DNA of 6,176 nucleotides from Oscillospiraceae bacterium (lineage in GTDB: Bacteria; Bacillota; Clostridia; Oscillospirales; Oscillospiraceae), in assembly GCA_029009035.1 (NCBI GenBank), contig JAQXJQ010000046.1:1-6176 (forward strand), in the 5' to 3' direction. The position numbers and the translations under genes are program-made. The notes under the pieces were generated by a model that worked only from the letters and a program-made list of their open reading frames with translations, was not told the origin of the DNA and searched no databases. Numbering within the stretch: the first letter of the stretch is position 1; the number at the start of each line of letters is the position of its first letter. Shown piece after piece: positions 4,796 through 6,176 of this stretch.

Positions 4796-6025
4796 TTAGT
4801 TAAAATAAAAAGTGTTACCATTGCCGTTGCCAGGCACATACTCAATCTGAATGCCATTCATCTCGATGATTTTCTGGCTGTCATTCCAAACAACATCGTG
4901 GAACCCATAGTTGTCAGAATTAGCACGGCCATTAATTGCCATTGCATCAACCCAAGACCAAAGAGCATATGCGACCTCACGGTCTCCAGTCATAAAATAA
5001 AAGGCTTCCATAACCATATTGATACAGGAGTTCTGAACAACATCGGAATCATAACTCTTACGCCAACCAAATACATTTACTCCAAGTCTGCCATCTTCGT
5101 GAGTTACAATTTTAGCAAACTTACCAGTATCAGCATCGTTGATAGAAATTCCGTCACTGAAGAAACGGCGGCCATAAACGTAACCCACATAACTATTCAA
5201 AGCAGTTCTTGCATCAGCAGCAGTCATACCATCAGTATAGAACTTACGAGAATAACCCTTGTGGTCAACAAATTGGCCAGCAATCTGCTCATTACCTTCA
5301 ATCTTCTCGCCGGAACCATAGTCATCACCCTTCCAACCGTCAGGTTTGAACTCAGACCCACTTCCAGTTGTTTGGGAAGCCTCAGGCAGCTTATCAACAT
5401 AATCGCTTCTGTAGTTATCACCACAAGCGGCACACGTATACAAAGTATAGCCTTCCGCTGTTGTAGTGGGGGCTATGATTTCTTTTGCGTAGTTATGCCC
5501 CTTGGCTGCGGTTTCATCACCCTCATAGGTGTCGCCGCAGTCGCAGGTGTAAGTAGTGTAGCCGCCTTTGGTACAGGTAGGAGCAGTCACTTTGGCGGTA
5601 TACTGATGTCCCTTGGCTGCGGTTTCATTGTCCTTGTACTCGTCGCCACACTCGCACTTGTGCAGGGTATAGCCCCCCACGGTACAGGTAGCGGCAACTA
5701 CTTCCTCAGAATAGGTGTGGGTGTGCACGGGTTCAGGAGTAGGCTCAGGAGTGACCTCGGGCGTCGGCTCAACAGCAGGCTCTTTCTCAGGCTCGGGGGT
5801 CACATCAGGTGTGACCTCAACATCGGGCGTGCTTGCCGCGCCCTCATCACCGGCAGGCTGGGACTCGTCAGGCTGGGCAGAGGTATCGCCTGCATCAGTC
5901 ACGGTGCTGGCGCTTTCGCTTTCGCTGGGTGCAGGTGAGACGGACGATGTGTCCGGATCACCGGCACACGCGGTCAACAGCATCAGCATTGCCAGCGCCG
6001 CTGCCAACAGTTTCTGTCTTTTCAT
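4796..6025 (-). CDS. Putative surface lipoprotein with three Cys-containing repeats and unrecognised C-terminal domain
   Basis: This encodes 409 residues. I start at 6025 because GGAGG (complement of 6033-6037) lies seven bases upstream and the lipoprotein signal then begins properly; an in-frame ATG 17 codons earlier has no such support. Residues 1-20 are a lipoprotein signal peptide (MKRQ, hydrophobic core, lipobox LTAC) with Cys20 as the lipidated residue. Residues 21-100 are a low-complexity Ser/Asp/Pro/Glu spacer with PTPEVTPEPTPEP near the end, likely spanning the cell wall. Residues 101-216 are three tandem repeats with cysteine pairs. Residues 217-240 are a Gly/Ser-rich linker. The rest to 409, with GYVYGRRFFSDG, LGVNVFGWRKSY, VNSxxNM-like QNSCINMVMEAFYF and YALWSWVDAM, is a compact domain with many aromatics that I do not recognise. 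Codons in this last part are AT-richer than in the first half. An extracellular, membrane-anchored role is inferred; no function is claimed. Confidence 0.8.
   Translation of the reverse strand: MKRQKLLAAALAMLMLLTACAGDPDTSSVSPAPSESESASTVTDAGDTSAQPDESQPAGDEGAASTPDVEVTPDVTPEPEKEPAVEPTPEVTPEPTPEPVHTHTYSEEVVAATCTVGGYTLHKCECGDEYKDNETAAKGHQYTAKVTAPTCTKGGYTTYTCDCGDTYEGDETAAKGHNYAKEIIAPTTTAEGYTLYTCAACGDNYRSDYVDKLPEASQTTGSGSEFKPDGWKGDDYGSGEKIEGNEQIAGQFVDHKGYSRKFYTDGMTAADARTALNSYVGYVYGRRFFSDGISINDADTGKFAKIVTHEDGRLGVNVFGWRKSYDSDVVQNSCINMVMEAFYFMTGDREVAYALWSWVDAMAINGRANSDNYGFHDVVWNDSQKIIEMNGIQIEYVPGNGNGNTFYFN
5378..5725 (-). repeat. Three tandem ~37-40-residue Cys repeats inside the lipoprotein gene
   Basis: Repeat 1 is encoded at 5609-5725 (residues 101-139), repeat 2 at 5498-5608 (140-176) and repeat 3 at 5378-5497 (177-216). 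The shared pattern is H-x-Y, A-(P/A)-T-C-T, GGYT, C-x-C-GD-x-Y, ETAAKG. Repeats 1 and 2 each hold C-X9-C-X-C (Cys114/124/126 and 151/161/163). Repeat 3 has lost the first Cys (Thr188) and has CAAC (198-201) in place of C-x-C. The DNA encoding AAKG with its flanks is nearly identical between repeats 1 and 2, showing recent duplication. Such repeats are widespread in clostridial surface proteins; metal binding or disulfide formation is possible but unproven. Confidence 0.8.
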
Positions 6026-6082
6026 CGTATATCCTCCAATACACTTGCATTTATAAAACGGGGTAGTGCTTGTCACTGCTAC

Positions 6083-6111
6083 AGTTTAGCATATCCGACT
6101 CAGCTTTACAA
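6083..6111 (-). promoter_or_regulatory. Probable σA promoter of the lipoprotein gene
   Basis: On the - strand TTGTAA (complement of 6106-6111) and TAAACT (complement of 6083-6088) are 17 bases apart, and TG just before the -10 (TGC, complement of 6089-6091) makes it an extended type. It lies about 58 bases upstream of the start codon at 6025, giving an untranslated leader of roughly 50 bases. I see no operator or attenuator in that leader. Confidence 0.45.
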
Positions 6112-6176
6112 GCAACCCTTTGCTCCGACCTCCTTTTGGAATATCCGCCCTCTTTCTGCCGTATCGTGTATCAGAT

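Noticed and set aside
4898..5938. 346-codon open frame on the + strand opposite the lipoprotein gene
   Set aside because: It is the antisense shadow of a gene with a clear lipoprotein signal, ribosome binding site and repeats; its translation is Ser/Ile/Gly-rich without recognisable features.
6113..6137. Near-perfect Shine-Dalgarno sequence (AAAAGGAGGT on the - strand, 6128-6137) followed by a possible TTG-started nine-codon leader peptide
   Set aside because: The spacing to TTG is long (about 12 bases), and the motif lies upstream of the predicted promoter of the lipoprotein gene, so it would not be in that transcript. It may serve nothing, or belong to a gene outside the window.
1..6176. 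CRISPR array, tRNA, rRNA, transposase or integrase
   Set aside because: I looked for regularly spaced direct repeats, tRNA-like folds and mobile-element enzymes on both strands and found none; the only tandem repeats are those encoded within the lipoprotein.

Overview
The window looks like a piece of chromosome from an anaerobic Firmicute of the class Clostridia, most likely a gut Oscillospiraceae/Ruminococcaceae-type bacterium. This rests on the moderately high G+C of most genes, strong AGGAGG-type ribosome binding sites, a SCIFF (six-cysteine ranthipeptide) cassette that is characteristic of Clostridia, a clostridial EndA-type nuclease, an S-layer homology remnant, and a lipoprotein carrying cysteine-containing repeats typical of clostridial surface proteins. 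The assignment is inferred; no marker gene such as rRNA is present.

Layout from left to right. (1) 1-369: the 3' end of an EndA/NucA-family DNA/RNA non-specific endonuclease on the + strand, cut by the window edge. (2) 382-413: a strong hairpin serving as a terminator between convergent genes. (3) 423-1001, - strand: a small membrane protein of the aromatic acid exporter (FUSC/ArAE_1) family with its own promoter near 1040. (4) 1129-4230, + strand: the main feature, a ranthipeptide operon. It has a well-formed promoter (1129-1157), the 48-residue SCIFF precursor scfA (1218-1364), a perfect 13-bp hairpin (1388-1419), the radical SAM/SPASM maturase scfB (1443-2825), and, only 3 bp after scfB, a PLP-dependent Orn/Lys/Arg-decarboxylase family protein (2829-4178). 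A terminator at 4195-4230 closes it. (5) 4263-4665: a scar made of two 5'-truncated gene ends lying back to back, an XRE helix-turn-helix tail on the - strand and an S-layer homology tail on the + strand, each still followed by a terminator. (6) 4666-4795: about 130 bp of AT-rich DNA in which I see no gene or convincing signal. (7) 4796-6025, - strand: a secreted lipoprotein with a Pro/Glu-rich spacer, three tandem cysteine-containing repeats, and an unrecognised, visibly AT-richer C-terminal domain, with a promoter at 6083-6111. There is no gap of more than 300 bp without a gene or gene remnant.

How the genes work together: ScfB is expected to bind the ScfA leader through its N-terminal peptide-recognition region and install a Cys-to-side-chain thioether by radical chemistry. 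The inter-gene hairpin would keep precursor transcripts in excess over maturase transcripts. The decarboxylase is almost certainly co-transcribed with scfB, but whether it has a role in the peptide pathway is unknown. The most interesting point is that the residue I recall as the thioether acceptor in studied SCIFF peptides (Thr, five residues after the donor Cys) is Gly here. No transporter, protease or immunity gene for the peptide lies in the window.
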